Shown here one piece after another: positions 52,901 to 61,908 of a DNA stretch of 64,000 nucleotides (position 1 is the stretch's first letter; the number at the start of each line of letters is the position of its first letter). The notes under the pieces were generated by a model, which was not told the DNA's origin, did not search any database, and saw nothing but the letters and a program-made list of their open reading frames with translations. Position numbers and translations under genes: made by a program. This DNA is from Lysobacteraceae bacterium SCN 69-320 (GTDB lineage Bacteria; Pseudomonadota; Gammaproteobacteria; Xanthomonadales; Rhodanobacteraceae): assembly GCA_001725155.1 (NCBI GenBank), contig MEFP01000030.1, positions 62,001-126,000 of the forward strand, given 5' to 3'.

Positions 52901-53465
52901 CGACCGGCCCCAGCGAACCCGGCGCGAGGCGCGCGCGCTCGGCGATGAATTTCTGCGTTTCCGCGGCGCCGTCATGGCGGTACATCTGCACGGTGACGTC
53001 GACTTCCTCGCTGCCCGCGCCGGCTTCCACGCGCGCGGCCAGGCGCGGCTCGACCTTGAGATAACCGTGGAACGGCGCAGAGAACTGCAGCCACTGCGAA
53101 CGGTTGCGCAGATTGTCGAGCTGGGTGCGGCCGGCCGCATCGGCCCAGACGATGTAGCCGTTGCTCGCGATGTACTGCAGCGGCCGGATGCCGTTGGCGA
53201 CGAGTTCGTCCAGCCAGCGCTGCTGCACCGGCCCGTTGAACTGGATCAGCTGCAGCGAAGCGCCGGACGGCGCCTGCAGCGAAAACGGCGCGGCAGCGCG
53301 CAGCGTGTCGCGCTGCGTGTCGAACGGCCGCGCCAGGAACAGCACGTTCGCATCCGCATCCACGACGGCCGCGTTGGCGGCCTGGGCAACGGGCACGGGC
53401 AGACCGGCAACACCGGCCGCACCCACGAGCGCGGCCAGGATGGCCGCGGTGATTGGCTTACGCAT
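49926..53465 (-). CDS. Secreted subtilisin-like serine protease (S8) with Fn3-like and jelly-roll C-terminal modules
   Basis: A 1179-residue protease. Signal peptide MRKPITAAILAALVGAAGVAGLPVPVAQAA; a long prodomain (about 35-260). The S8 triad is Asp in YPIVDVTDSPIH (near 277), His in VDGHGALNGG (near 332) and Ser in SGTSHSTPAVAG (near 555), with INTNSWGA and AAANDGPGA between. A P-domain-like stretch follows (YEITVGVADPSKPVRVAMAYTDAPG), then an immunoglobulin-like repeat, an Fn3-like domain (SLTSPSNGASNLPGNPTLTW, FYWRVFASN), the tag DRIFANGFEQ and a jelly roll with Cys (STGCFDGAILERS, AWCGEGTPF, WSIDDVSVRGC). Likely secreted or surface-held and self-processed. The C-terminal third is shared with the protein at 37538-40459. 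Substrates unknown. Confidence 0.92.
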   Translation of the reverse strand: MRKPITAAILAALVGAAGVAGLPVPVAQAANAAVVDADANVLFLARPFDTQRDTLRAAAPFSLQAPSGASLQLIQFNGPVQQRWLDELVANGIRPLQYIASNGYIVWADAAGRTQLDNLRNRSQWLQFSAPFHGYLKVEPRLAARVEAGAGSEEVDVTVQMYRHDGAAETQKFIAERARLAPGSLGPVGDGKLHLQWNPVLAFQNLKLRVRLSDIAAIAERADVVAVLPQNVFRRLDEKQNFILTGLIPPPTPAPSPNYISWLTARGFSTDHTQYPIVDVTDSPIHEGGTGVTVVNTADQMLHVGGVGGNPSRVAYFNNCSSTASTSVGAVDGHGALNGGIVAGYDVSAASPNRDADGYQLGMGVNPFGRVASTAIFVPGYSIAGCGNTDAGVIKSVWTKGGRINTNSWGATTPPTVYDDSDQAYDIGTRDADLTTAGNQELIQLFAAANDGPGAATVSSPGAGKNVITVGASENVRPGWTDGCGTGATGADNAMDVADFSSRGPAPGQRAKPEVIAPGTHIQARASLYSGYNGNGVCDQYYPPAQTLFAASSGTSHSTPAVAGVASLSYWWIERGGVGAAAGTVDEVGGSRIPSPALMKTWLIAHPTYLTGVDANDNLPSNDQGYGMPNLSLMFDATPKVLVDQSTRLDNTGEFYEITVGVADPSKPVRVAMAYTDAPGALNSTAPQVNNLDLRVANGANTYLGNVFTNQWSTTGGAADTKNNYEAVFLPAGTTGDVTIRVTGTAIGGDGVPNVGDATDQDFAITCYNCSRAPSFTLSATAPSARVCAGGNFSTPIAVGQITGYNTPVNLSVSAAPPSSTATVSPTTVTPPGTATFSLTNTASTPAGAYTTTVMGVSGAITKTTTVGITVDTTAPATPSLTSPSNGASNLPGNPTLTWSAVPQAASYTVIVSQSPDFSTVYASTTTDQTSWTVTPDLPGGQRFYWRVFASNACGTGGALPPADRIFANGFEQPVATGNSFTTQPLAGDCAVGSTQTVVFSDDMEGSDNGWTHAALTGTDSWTRGTAAPHGGTKSWTANNFSALNDQGLVSPAIAVPSGLSNLTLTFWNKQSIESASTGCFDGAILERSTDNGATWTQVTTGLLTDPYDGAVSTQYSNPLGGKQAWCGEGTPFIKSVVDIQSLAGQSVKFRFRHANDSSVAEPNPAWSIDDVSVRGCTP

Positions 53466-53753
53466 GGAACCCCCACAAGTAAAAAAACGGACAGCCCCCT
53501 GATAGCGAGCGCCCCGCAGACACGGCTCCCTGGCATGCCGCAGCGGCGAGGCCACAACGGCCGTCCGGCGGCGAGAATCGCCTCCGGAGGGCCGGCGTCG
53601 GCTGTCGCAGTACCGAAATCACGACAGTGCATAAGCCGACGCAACCTTCGTAAAGTCGCACAATGCGCCGACGCTTGGCATGGCACTGAGTGCCTAGCCG
53701 CAAAATCCGGAAAATAAGTCCGTAGACCGAACATTACCTAGGCCCACAGACCC

Positions 53754-55967
53754 ATGCCCCGCCTACTCTCGCGCCCCCTGTCGGCACTTGCGCTGTTCCT
53801 GCTGCTGCCGCTGACCGCGCATGCCAAGACCTGCCTCGTCCTCGGCGGCGGCGGCGCGCGCGGCGCCGCGCACATCGGCGTGCTCAAGGTGCTCGAACGC
53901 GAGCGCGTCCCGATCGACTGCATCACCGGCACTTCGATGGGCGCGATCGCCGGCGGGCTCTACGCTGCCGGCTACGATGCCGACGCGATCGAAGCCGTGC
54001 TCAAGGGCATCGACTGGAAAGACATGTTCCGCGACGACCCGTCGCGCGAGGAACTGCCGATGCGGCGCAAGGAAGACGAACTGCGCTTCCTCGGCGGCAT
54101 CGAGCTGGGGCTCAAGGACGGCAGCATCGCGCTGCCGCGCGGCCTCGTGCAGGGCCAGAAGCTGCAGCTGCTGCTGCGCCGGCTGCTGCTGTCCACCGCG
54201 TCGCTGCCGGATTTCGACGCACTGCCGATTCCGTTCCGCTCGATCGCGACCGACATCGGCAACGGCGAGAAAGTCGTGTTCGGCGACGGCGACCTCGCCA
54301 TGGCGATTCGCGCATCCATGTCGGTGCCCGGCGCGTTCGCGCCGATCCGCTACCGCGGCCGCCTGATGGTCGACGGCGGCATCGTCGACAACGTGCCGAT
54401 CGACATCGCGCGCGAGATCGGCGGCACGCGGCTGATCGTGGTCAACGTCGGCGAGCCGCTGCTCAAGGAAGACCAGCTCAACTCGCCGTTCAGCATCGCC
54501 AACCAGATGCTGTCGACCCTGATGAAGCGCGAGACCGACGCGCAGCAGTCGAGCCTGAATCCGGACACCGACCTGCTGCTCGTGCCCGACATGGGCGACA
54601 TGGGCAGCGCCGAATTCCATCGCGCCGACGAAGCCGTCGCCGCCGGCCTGCACGCAGCCGAGACCGAGATCACCGCGCTGCGCCGCTACAGCGTCAGCGA
54701 GGCCGAATACGCCGAATTCCGCGCACGTCATCACCAGAACCCGTTCGATCCGCCGCTGGTCGCGTTTCTCGACGTGCTGCGCGGACGCAGCCGCACGGCA
54801 GCCTACGTGGAGCAGCGCCTGTCCGACATCGTCGGCAAGCCGCTGGACACCCAGCGCCTGGAGAAGGACATCGGCCTGGCCTACGGCGACGGCAGCTACG
54901 AACGCATCACCTACGAACTGGAAAAGCGCGACGACCAGGTCGGTGTCTCGGTACAGCCGATCGACAAGGGCTGGGGTCCGAACTTCCTGCGCTTCGGCCT
55001 GCGCCTGTCCGACGATTTCGCCGGCCGCAACAGCTATCAGCTGCTCGGCGAAATCAATTTCACCGGCCTCAATGAGCTCGGCGGCGAATCGCGCAACCGT
55101 CTCGAACTCGGCCGCGTGACCGGCCTGCACAGCGAGTTCTACCAGCCGTTCGGCGATGCGGGCCAGTACTACGTCGCGCCGTACCTGGACTACAACGCCT
55201 ACAACTTCCCGATCGGCGCCGACAACGGCCGCGCCAACGACGCACTGGCCGAATATCGCCGCAGCAGTTCCAGCATCGCGGCCGAACTGGGCTATACGCC
55301 GAACTCCACCTGGCGCCTGTCCGGCACGGCCGGCTACAACTACGACGAAGCGCGCCGCCGCGTCGGCACGCCGGATCTGCCGAACGTCCTGAGCAATACC
55401 TATTCCAGCTTCATGCTGCGCGCGACGCGCGACAGTCTCGACGACTCGGGTTTCCCCAGCCGCGGCACGCGCCTGGACCTGTCGCACCAGTTCCTGCTCG
55501 GCGACAGCAACGGCGCGAACTCCGACGTCTCGCGCCTGAGCTGGGACACGGCGTTTTCCTACGGCGCGAACCGCTGGCTGCTCGGCGCGCGCGTGCATTC
55601 GGCCGGCGGCAACAGCGAGCTGCTGTCGACCTTCGGCACCCTGGGCGGACTGGCCAATCTGTCGGGCTATACCGAGAACCAGATCATCGCCAACCAGATC
55701 GCGCTGGGCCGCATCGTCTACTACCGGCGCCTGACCGACGCGACGCGGCTGATCTCGGTGCCGGTCTATCTCGGCGGCAGCCTGGAAGCCGGCGGCTACT
55801 GGTTCTCGCGCGAAGCGATCAGCCGCGACGACCTGATCGGCGCCGGCAGCGTCTTCGTCGGCGTGGATACGTTTCTCGGGCCCATGTTCCTCGGCTTCGG
55901 CCATGCCGAGGGCGGCAACAACTCGTTCTATCTGAGCTTCGGGTCGCTGCTGCGTTCGGATCTGTAG
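53754..55967 (+). CDS. Patatin-like phospholipase with Omp85-type barrel (PlpD-like, type Vd secretion)
   Basis: A 737-residue protein in one chain. Signal peptide 1-24 ([13 protein letters not shown]). The patatin domain (about 26-310) has oxyanion loop [10 protein letters not shown] (31-40), nucleophile Ser61 in GTSMG and the catalytic Asp in the DGG motif near residue 206 ([10 protein letters not shown]). A POTRA-like segment follows (about 345-405: [38 protein letters not shown]), then a 16-strand-type Omp85/surface-antigen barrel to the end, with final Phe-rich FYLSFGSLL. This is the layout of PlpD-type autotransporters, in which the barrel carries its own lipase to the surface. The phospholipase is probably active against host or competitor lipids or own outer-membrane lipids. 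Confidence 0.92.
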   Translation: MPRLLSRPLSALALFLLLPLTAHAKTCLVLGGGGARGAAHIGVLKVLERERVPIDCITGTSMGAIAGGLYAAGYDADAIEAVLKGIDWKDMFRDDPSREELPMRRKEDELRFLGGIELGLKDGSIALPRGLVQGQKLQLLLRRLLLSTASLPDFDALPIPFRSIATDIGNGEKVVFGDGDLAMAIRASMSVPGAFAPIRYRGRLMVDGGIVDNVPIDIAREIGGTRLIVVNVGEPLLKEDQLNSPFSIANQMLSTLMKRETDAQQSSLNPDTDLLLVPDMGDMGSAEFHRADEAVAAGLHAAETEITALRRYSVSEAEYAEFRARHHQNPFDPPLVAFLDVLRGRSRTAAYVEQRLSDIVGKPLDTQRLEKDIGLAYGDGSYERITYELEKRDDQVGVSVQPIDKGWGPNFLRFGLRLSDDFAGRNSYQLLGEINFTGLNELGGESRNRLELGRVTGLHSEFYQPFGDAGQYYVAPYLDYNAYNFPIGADNGRANDALAEYRRSSSSIAAELGYTPNSTWRLSGTAGYNYDEARRRVGTPDLPNVLSNTYSSFMLRATRDSLDDSGFPSRGTRLDLSHQFLLGDSNGANSDVSRLSWDTAFSYGANRWLLGARVHSAGGNSELLSTFGTLGGLANLSGYTENQIIANQIALGRIVYYRRLTDATRLISVPVYLGGSLEAGGYWFSREAISRDDLIGAGSVFVGVDTFLGPMFLGFGHAEGGNNSFYLSFGSLLRSDL

Positions 55968-56146
55968 CGGTACGCCGACGGCGGGCGCCGGACCGTTTCC
56001 CGACAAAGGCGGCGCCCGCCTTCCCGGAAGTACAATTGCCGGTCCCGGCGCGCGCGTACTACGCTCTCGCCGATTTCGCCGGCCGTGCGGCGCCCAGGCG
56101 CCGACGGCGGCGATCCACTGTTCGCTCCCGCCGAAAAGGACGCCCC

Positions 56147-57505
56147 GTGAAAAAGGTCTACAACTCCGCCGCCGAAGCCCTGGATGGCCTGCTGTTCGAC
56201 GACATGACCATCGCCGCCGGCGGTTTTGGCCTCTGCGGCATTCCGGAAAATCTGATCCAGGCGCTCAAGGACGCCGGCACCAAGGGCCTGACCATCGTCG
56301 GGAACAATGCGGGCGTCGACGACTTCGGCATGGGCCCCCTGTTGAAGACGCGCCAGGTCAAGAAAGTCATCGCCTCCTACGTCGGCGAGAACAAGGAATT
56401 CGAGCGCCAGGTACTGGCCGGCGAACTCGAACTCGAACTGACCCCGCAGGGCACCCTGGCCGAACGCCTGCGCGCCGGCGGCGCCGGCATCCCGGGCTTC
56501 TACACGCGCACGGCCTTCGGCACCAAGCTCGCCGAGAAGCGCGAAACCAAGGACTTCGACGGCAAGGAATACGTGCTCGAACCGGCGATCCACGCCGACG
56601 TCGCCATCGTCAAGGCCTGGAAGGGCGACACCTTCGGCAACCTCGTCTATCGCAAGACCGCGCGCAACTTCAATCCGATGATCGCGACCTGCGGCAAGGT
56701 CACCGTGGCCGAGGTCGAGGAACTCGTCGAAGCCGGCCAGCTCGATCCGGACCAGATCCACACGCCGGGCATCTATATCGACCGCATCGTGCAGGGCAAG
56801 AGCTACGAGAAGCGCATCGAATTCCGCACCGTCTCCGGCGGCGCGCCCGGCGGCAAGGAAAGCCCGATCCGTGTCGCGATGGCGCAGCGCGCCGCGAAGG
56901 AACTGCGCGACGGCTACTGCGTGAACCTCGGCATCGGCATTCCGACCCTCGTCGCGAACCACATTCCGGCCGGCGTCAACGTGACCCTGCAGTCGGAGAA
57001 CGGCCTGCTCGGCATCGGCCCGTTCCCGACCGAGGATCAGGTCGATCCGGATCTGATCAACGCCGGCAAGCAGACCATCACGGCCATTCCGGGGTCCAGC
57101 TTCTTCTCCAGCGCCGACTCGTTCGCGATGATCCGCGGCGGCCACATCGACCTGTCGATCCTCGGCGGCCTCGAAGTGTCCGAGAACGGCGACCTCGCGA
57201 ACTGGATGGTGCCCGGCAAGATGGTCAAGGGCCCGGGCGGCGCGATGGACCTGGTCTCCGGCGTCAAGCGCGTCGTCGTGCTGATGGAGCACACCGCGAA
57301 GGACGGCTCGCCGAAGATCCTGCGCGAATGCGCGCTGCCGCTGACCGGCAAGAACGTCGTGAACCTGATCATCACCGACCTCTGCGTGTTCGAGGTCAAG
57401 GACGGCGGCGGCCTGCGCCTGATCGAGCTGCACGACGGCGTCAGCCTCGCCGACGTCAAGGCCAGGACCGGCTGCGAATTCGACGTCGCGCCCGGCCTGA
57501 ACTGA
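56147..57505 (+). CDS. Succinyl-CoA:3-ketoacid CoA-transferase, A and B subunits fused in one gene
   Basis: Starts at GTG 56147 with AAAAGGA six bases upstream; an ATG at 56036 would add an Arg-rich stretch without family likeness. The 452-residue product joins subunit A (about 1-232; [15 protein letters not shown] near 22-36, [34 protein letters not shown]) directly to subunit B (about 240-452; [18 protein letters not shown], the catalytic Glu in SENG near residue 284, [38 protein letters not shown]). The enzyme moves CoA from succinyl-CoA to acetoacetate or a related 3-oxoacid for ketone use. Most bacteria have separate scoA and scoB; this resembles mitochondrial SCOT in being fused. No thiolase is nearby. 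Confidence 0.93.
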   Translation: MKKVYNSAAEALDGLLFDDMTIAAGGFGLCGIPENLIQALKDAGTKGLTIVGNNAGVDDFGMGPLLKTRQVKKVIASYVGENKEFERQVLAGELELELTPQGTLAERLRAGGAGIPGFYTRTAFGTKLAEKRETKDFDGKEYVLEPAIHADVAIVKAWKGDTFGNLVYRKTARNFNPMIATCGKVTVAEVEELVEAGQLDPDQIHTPGIYIDRIVQGKSYEKRIEFRTVSGGAPGGKESPIRVAMAQRAAKELRDGYCVNLGIGIPTLVANHIPAGVNVTLQSENGLLGIGPFPTEDQVDPDLINAGKQTITAIPGSSFFSSADSFAMIRGGHIDLSILGGLEVSENGDLANWMVPGKMVKGPGGAMDLVSGVKRVVVLMEHTAKDGSPKILRECALPLTGKNVVNLIITDLCVFEVKDGGGLRLIELHDGVSLADVKARTGCEFDVAPGLN

Positions 57506-57557
57506 AAATCGCCGCGCAGCGCGCCGCATGCGCGCCGGGGCCTGAGCAGCAACACGT

Positions 57558-57587
57558 CCGCGCCGCCGATGGCGGCGCGGCGTTTTC
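57558..57587 (+). terminator. Intrinsic terminator after the CoA-transferase gene
   Basis: Stem CCGCGCCGCC-GAT-GGCGGCGCGG followed by CGTTTTCG, 52 bp after the stop. The rest of the 325-bp gap to 57830 shows no gene I can support and must contain the promoter of the GST gene. Confidence 0.75.
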
Positions 57588-57830
57588 GTGCGCCCTGCGT
57601 CTGCATTCCCGCAATCGACACGATCGCGCGATCCATCATGCGCCGCGTTCCCGCTGCCCTCGCCGGCCTGCACCTGCACACCGGCAACACGCCTCCCAGC
57701 GGCAGCCGACGCCTCCGCAACCGGTGCCGCCGCCGCGGTCCGGCGATTCCACCGCGACGGCCGGCAGCGGCGCTTGAAAGCGCACCGCTTCCACCCCACA
57801 CGCTGACCGACTTCCCTGCAGGCCGCCCAC

Positions 57831-58529
57831 ATGATCGAGCTCTACTACTGGCCCACGCCGAACGGCCACAAGATCACGCTGTTTCTCGAAGAAGCCGGCC
57901 TGGATTACACGATCAAGCCCGTCGACATCAGCCGCGGCGAGCAGTTCGAGCCCGCCTTCCTCGCGTTCTCGCCGAACAACCGCATGCCGGCAATCATCGA
58001 CCGCGCGCCGGCCGACGGCGGCGAAGCGATCAGCGTGTTCGAATCCGGCGCGATCCTGCTTTACCTGGCCGAGAAGACCGGCCGCTTCCTGCCGGCCGAT
58101 GTGCGCGGCCGCAAGGAAGTGACCGAATGGCTGTTCTGGCAGATGGGCGGCCTCGGCCCGATGGCCGGGCAGAACCATCACTTCGGCACCTATGCGCCGG
58201 AGAAGATCCCGTACGCGATCGAGCGCTACGTCAAGGAGACGAACCGCCTCTACGGCGTGCTCGACCGCCGCCTGGCCGGCCGCGAGTTCATCGCCGGCGA
58301 GTACAGCATCGCCGACATGGCCTGCTATCCCTGGATCGTGCCGCACGAACGCCAGCAGCAGGACCTCGACGATTTCCCGCACCTGAAGCGCTGGTTCGGC
58401 GCCATCGCCGAACGCCCGGCGACCGTGCGTGCGTACGCGCAGGCAAAGCCGTTCGCCAACCGGCCGACAATCACCGAGGAAAGCCGCCGGATCCTGTTCG
58501 GCCAGACCGCGCAGAACACCGCGCGCTGA
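57831..58529 (+). CDS. yfcG: Glutathione transferase-like disulfide-bond oxidoreductase, YfcG/YghU type
   Basis: A 232-residue cytosolic protein closely following E. coli YfcG by memory: MIELYYWPTPNGHKITLFLEEAGLDY at the start (Thr9 and Asn11 at the positions that matter in YfcG), SPNNRMPAIIDRAPADGG, VFESGAILLYLAEKTG, and the helical domain with WLFWQMGGLGPMAGQNHHF and YAIERYVKETNRLYGVL. Nu-class GSTs bind two glutathiones and reduce disulfides rather than conjugating. It stands alone between a terminator and a convergent two-component system. Confidence 0.9.
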   Translation: MIELYYWPTPNGHKITLFLEEAGLDYTIKPVDISRGEQFEPAFLAFSPNNRMPAIIDRAPADGGEAISVFESGAILLYLAEKTGRFLPADVRGRKEVTEWLFWQMGGLGPMAGQNHHFGTYAPEKIPYAIERYVKETNRLYGVLDRRLAGREFIAGEYSIADMACYPWIVPHERQQQDLDDFPHLKRWFGAIAERPATVRAYAQAKPFANRPTITEESRRILFGQTAQNTAR

Positions 58530-58553
58530 GGCCGTTGCGGCCGCCCGCCCGCC

Positions 58554-59267
58554 TCAGGCCAGGCCGAGCGAACGGCGCAATGCGTCGCGGTAGCTGCGGC
58601 TGGAAAACAGCACGCGGCCGTCCTTGAGGCGCAGACGATAGCGCCCCGACGGCAGCGGCTCGACCTGTTCGACGGTATCCATGCGCACGATGTGCGAGCG
58701 ATGCACGCGGGCGAAGCGGGCGCCGTCCAGCTGGCTCTCCATCCACGAGATCGGCCGGCGCAACACGAAGCAGCGCGACTGGGCGTGGATCTCCAGATAG
58801 TTGGCCTGCGCAACGACGTGCTCGATCGCATCGAGATCGACGAGACGGACGCGGCGCCCGATCGACAGCGCGATACGGCGCGGTGCAACGACCGGCGGCG
58901 GCGTGGCGAGATCGCGACGCAACCGCTGCAGCGCTTTCTCCAGGCGATCCCGGCCGACCGGTTTCACCAGATAGTCGCAGGCGTCGATGTCGAACGCGCG
59001 CGCCGCGAACTCCGCATAGGCCGTGACGAAGACCACGCGCGGCCGCGGCACGGCCAGCGCGTGCCAGGCAGCGAATCCGTCGCGCCCGGGCATTTCGATG
59101 TCGAGGAACACCGCATCGGCAGGCTGCGCGCGCAACGCCTGCAGCAGTTCTTCGGCGTTCGCGCAGGTCGCGACGACGTCGACGTCGGGCAAGGTCGCGA
59201 ACAACCGCTGCAGGCGCAGACGCGCCATCGGCTCGTCGTCGGCGATCGCAACGCGCAGCACGCTCAT
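58554..59267 (-). CDS. LytTR-type response regulator
   Basis: A 237-residue regulator. Receiver domain about 4-118 with the acidic pair in IADDEPMAR (Asp10-Asp11), phospho-acceptor Asp56 in VFLDIEMPG, switch Thr in FVTAY and Lys in LVKPVGRD. A LytTR DNA-binding domain follows (about 135-237; IEHVVAQANYLEIHAQSRCF, RFARVHRSHIVRM, RYRLRLKDGRVLFSSRSYRDALR). It overlaps the sensor kinase gene by 4 bp (ATGA) and is its cognate regulator. The target genes are not visible; the neighbouring ADP-ribosylglycohydrolase and receptor genes are possible but unproven targets. Confidence 0.94.
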   Translation of the reverse strand: MSVLRVAIADDEPMARLRLQRLFATLPDVDVVATCANAEELLQALRAQPADAVFLDIEMPGRDGFAAWHALAVPRPRVVFVTAYAEFAARAFDIDACDYLVKPVGRDRLEKALQRLRRDLATPPPVVAPRRIALSIGRRVRLVDLDAIEHVVAQANYLEIHAQSRCFVLRRPISWMESQLDGARFARVHRSHIVRMDTVEQVEPLPSGRYRLRLKDGRVLFSSRSYRDALRRSLGLA

Positions 59268-60334
59268 GCGGCAACCTCGCCGCCACCGCGGAACGGCAGC
59301 TCCAGCGTCACGCAGGTGCCGCCGGCAGCAAGCCGCTCGAGCCGCAGCGCGGAAGCGTCGCCATAGAAGCAGGCCAGCCGGTCCGTCGTGTTGCGCAGGC
59401 CGATGCCGCTGCGCACCGGCCGCGCATCGGCAGGCGCGCCGCTGTCCTGCACCGTGATCTGCAGGCTGCCGGCGTCGCGTCGCGCGGCGACGTGGATGCT
59501 GCCGCCGTCGGGATGCAGCGCGATCGCGTGCACGATGGCGTTCTCGACCAGCGGCTGCAGCAGGAAATACGGCACGCGTGCGTCTTCGCATTCGGGCTGG
59601 ATCGCGAACGAGACGCGCAGGCGCGCGCCGAAGCGCACGCACTGGATGTCCAGGTATTCCCGCAGCAGCTCCATCTCCAGCCGCAGCGGCACTTCGGGCT
59701 CGGCCGAACTGTCGAGGCCGCGGCGCAGCAGCGTCGACAACCCGACCAGCATGCGGTCGGCCGCCTCCGCGTCGTGGTGTACGAGCTCGGCGATGGTGTT
59801 GAGCGTGTTGAACAGGAAATGTGGATTGAGCTGCGCCGACAGCGCCTGCAGCCGGGCCTCGGAAAGACTCGCGCGGAGCCGGGCGACTTCGCTCTCGCGC
59901 TGCCGGTAGCGCGACGCATACAGCAGCGCATGCGCGGCGCCGATGATCAGGCAGCACAGCAGCAGGTTGTTGCGCACGCTGGCCGCCAGTACGGCCGCGA
60001 ACGACGGCAGTTCGTCGTACCAGGCGAAGTAGCCGTTGAACGCGAACACGCAGAGCGCCTTGCCGAGCAGCGCCGCGAAACTGCCGAGAGCCAGCATCGG
60101 CAGCGATGTCGCGAGCCGGCCGCGCTCGAGCGGGAAGCGCCGCACGACCTCGATCAGCATGGCCGTCAGCGGCACCCACGGCAGCCAGGTGCCGAGGCTC
60201 TCACGCAAAGCCCGGCCGATACTGAACGGCTGCGGCAATGCCGCCGACCAGTTGAGCAGGAGTTCGGCATAGAACAGGCTGTAGGTCAGCCAGAACAGCA
60301 GCAGGTTGCGCCAGAGTACCGGAGTGTTTCGCAT
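59264..60334 (-). CDS. LytS/YpdA-type membrane sensor histidine kinase
   Basis: A 356-residue kinase from ATG 60334; the frame is open further upstream, but that extension is Pro/Arg-rich and unlikely. Four hydrophobic segments are seen at about 8-28, 46-62, 78-100 and 118-140. A short coiled linker leads to the HisK_5 motif LNPHFLFNTLNTI with phospho-His172, then a degenerate HATPase domain with QPLVENAIVHAIALHPDGG and SGIGLRNTTDRLACFYG. It partners with the downstream LytTR regulator. No periplasmic sensor domain is present, so the signal may come from the membrane itself or from a partner. Confidence 0.92.
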   Translation of the reverse strand: MRNTPVLWRNLLLFWLTYSLFYAELLLNWSAALPQPFSIGRALRESLGTWLPWVPLTAMLIEVVRRFPLERGRLATSLPMLALGSFAALLGKALCVFAFNGYFAWYDELPSFAAVLAASVRNNLLLCCLIIGAAHALLYASRYRQRESEVARLRASLSEARLQALSAQLNPHFLFNTLNTIAELVHHDAEAADRMLVGLSTLLRRGLDSSAEPEVPLRLEMELLREYLDIQCVRFGARLRVSFAIQPECEDARVPYFLLQPLVENAIVHAIALHPDGGSIHVAARRDAGSLQITVQDSGAPADARPVRSGIGLRNTTDRLACFYGDASALRLERLAAGGTCVTLELPFRGGGEVAA

Positions 60335-60574
60335 GAATCGGGACGCTAGCCAAGCTCCGGCGGGCACGCAATCCGGACGGGGCGGCCACGGATCCGTTCG
60401 TGCGTTTCGTCCCAGGCGGAGCGGCCCTGGCGGCTTCGCCGGCATCCCTGGCAGCAGCACCGGCGCGCTCCCGGCCGCCATCCCCAGCCGGCATGACGCG
60501 CACGCCAGCCGCTGCCTGCGGTCCGACTCGAACCGGCCGCCGTTCGCGACGCTCGCGGCGGGTACCGGCCGCGC

Positions 60575-61522
60575 TCAGCCGTGACGCCGCAGCAGTTCCG
60601 CCAGCAGCGGCTGAACGAGCTCGCGACCGCGCAGGCCGTCGCGCCAGCGCTGCGGAATGCCGCCGATGCCGTCGCGAATGCCGACGAGTCCGCCGGTCAC
60701 GCAGGCCGTCGTGTCGGTGTCCTGGCCCAGGCGTATCGCCGCGCGCACGGCGCTTTCGTAGTCGGGCTGCTGCAGGCAGATCACCGACGAACGCAGGCAG
60801 TCGACGACATAGCCCGAACCGTTGCCCTGCAGCGGCTCGTCGGGACGTATGGAAAATTCCAGTTCTTCCTGCGCGGCCGCATCGTGCGCGTAGAGTTCGC
60901 GCAGGGTCGCGACGGCCTGCGGCCACGGCGCGTCGGCGCCGGCGAGCAGCCGGCGCGCGATCAGGCAGTACAGCGCGCAGCAAACCTGCGCACGGCGATG
61001 ACCGTGCGTGACCAGCGACTGGCGTTCGGCATCGGCGACGAGCTGCGCATCGCTGCCGCGATGCCACAGCGCGAGCGGCAGCACGCGCATCAGCGAGCCG
61101 TTGCCGTTGGCGCGATCGCCACGGTCACCGGCATCGGCAGCGGCCGTGCCTGCGCGCAGGCGGCGCAGCGCCGTGCCGGTCGTCACGCCGATGTCGAACA
61201 CGTCGCCGTCGACGGCCAGATAGCCGAACTCGTACCAGTCGATCAGGCGCCGGCCGAAGTCCTCCAGATCCAGCGCATCGCAATGCAGCAGCGACGCGAG
61301 CAGGCAAAGCGCCTGCGCGCCGTCGTCGGACCAGGTGCCCGGCGGTACCGATGCATGCGAACGCAGGAAGTCCGGCGGCGGCGTGTATTCGATCAGCTGC
61401 GCCGGCGGAATCCGTTCGGCCCGGTTGAACTCGTACGGCACGCCGAGCGCGTCGCCGACGAGCAGGCCGATCAGCCCGCCGGCAAGGCGATCGGCGAGGC
61501 GTGGATTCGCCGGCGAAGTCAT
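60575..61522 (-). CDS. ADP-ribosylglycohydrolase family protein
   Basis: A 315-residue protein from ATG 61522 with ribosome site AGGGAAG. Typical ARH/DraG-like blocks: LAGGLIGLLVGDALGVPYEF at the N-terminus, the metal-site motif TWSDDGAQ (family usual form TDDTxM), NGNGSLMRVLPLAL, and the second metal-site motif LGQDTDTTACVTGGLVG near the end. These bind two Mg ions and remove ADP-ribose from proteins, nucleic acids or small molecules. The N-terminal SDDG lacks the usual Thr, so the substrate could differ from that of DraG. No ADP-ribosyltransferase is seen in the window. It stands alone upstream of the two-component system on the same strand, 240 bp away. Confidence 0.9.
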   Translation of the reverse strand: MTSPANPRLADRLAGGLIGLLVGDALGVPYEFNRAERIPPAQLIEYTPPPDFLRSHASVPPGTWSDDGAQALCLLASLLHCDALDLEDFGRRLIDWYEFGYLAVDGDVFDIGVTTGTALRRLRAGTAAADAGDRGDRANGNGSLMRVLPLALWHRGSDAQLVADAERQSLVTHGHRRAQVCCALYCLIARRLLAGADAPWPQAVATLRELYAHDAAAQEELEFSIRPDEPLQGNGSGYVVDCLRSSVICLQQPDYESAVRAAIRLGQDTDTTACVTGGLVGIRDGIGGIPQRWRDGLRGRELVQPLLAELLRRHG

Positions 61523-61908
61523 GGGCGGCTTCCCTGTCGGTGATGGACGAGTATGCCCGCGCCGCATGCGGGCCGTCAGCGCTTCCCGCCGCACCGCAAC
61601 CTTCGTCGCCGCGTAGCAATCCGCACAAATTCCGCCGATATGACGCTTTTGCGTAAGCGCGGCCTTTGGCGCGCCGCACCGCGACGACGACGGAATTCGT
61701 AGCGAAGGCGGCAGCGGCCGCATGCGAAGGTTTCGCCGTCGTCGCGGCCCCAGACCGCGCGGCACGGAGCGTCGACGGGGACGCTCACCGACAGAGGACG
61801 AACACCGGCCGAATTGCGGCGCCGGCGGAGGCACTCGTCCCGAAAAAGCGAAGCCCCGGCTTCGCCCCAGTCCGTTGCGCCGCATCTGTGTATCTGCTCG
61901 GGGGATTC
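61523..61908. other. Intergenic region between the ADP-ribosylglycohydrolase and the receptor genes
   Basis: A 386-bp gap between divergent genes. No coding frame with a recognisable product, no clear operator palindrome and no RNA motif was found. The GGGGG before the receptor start (61900-61904) serves as its ribosome site. Confidence 0.35.

Noticed and set aside
56036-56146. ATG start 37 codons upstream for the CoA-transferase
   Set aside because: The added residues are an Arg-rich run without family likeness, while GTG 56147 has a good ribosome site and gives the standard N-terminus.
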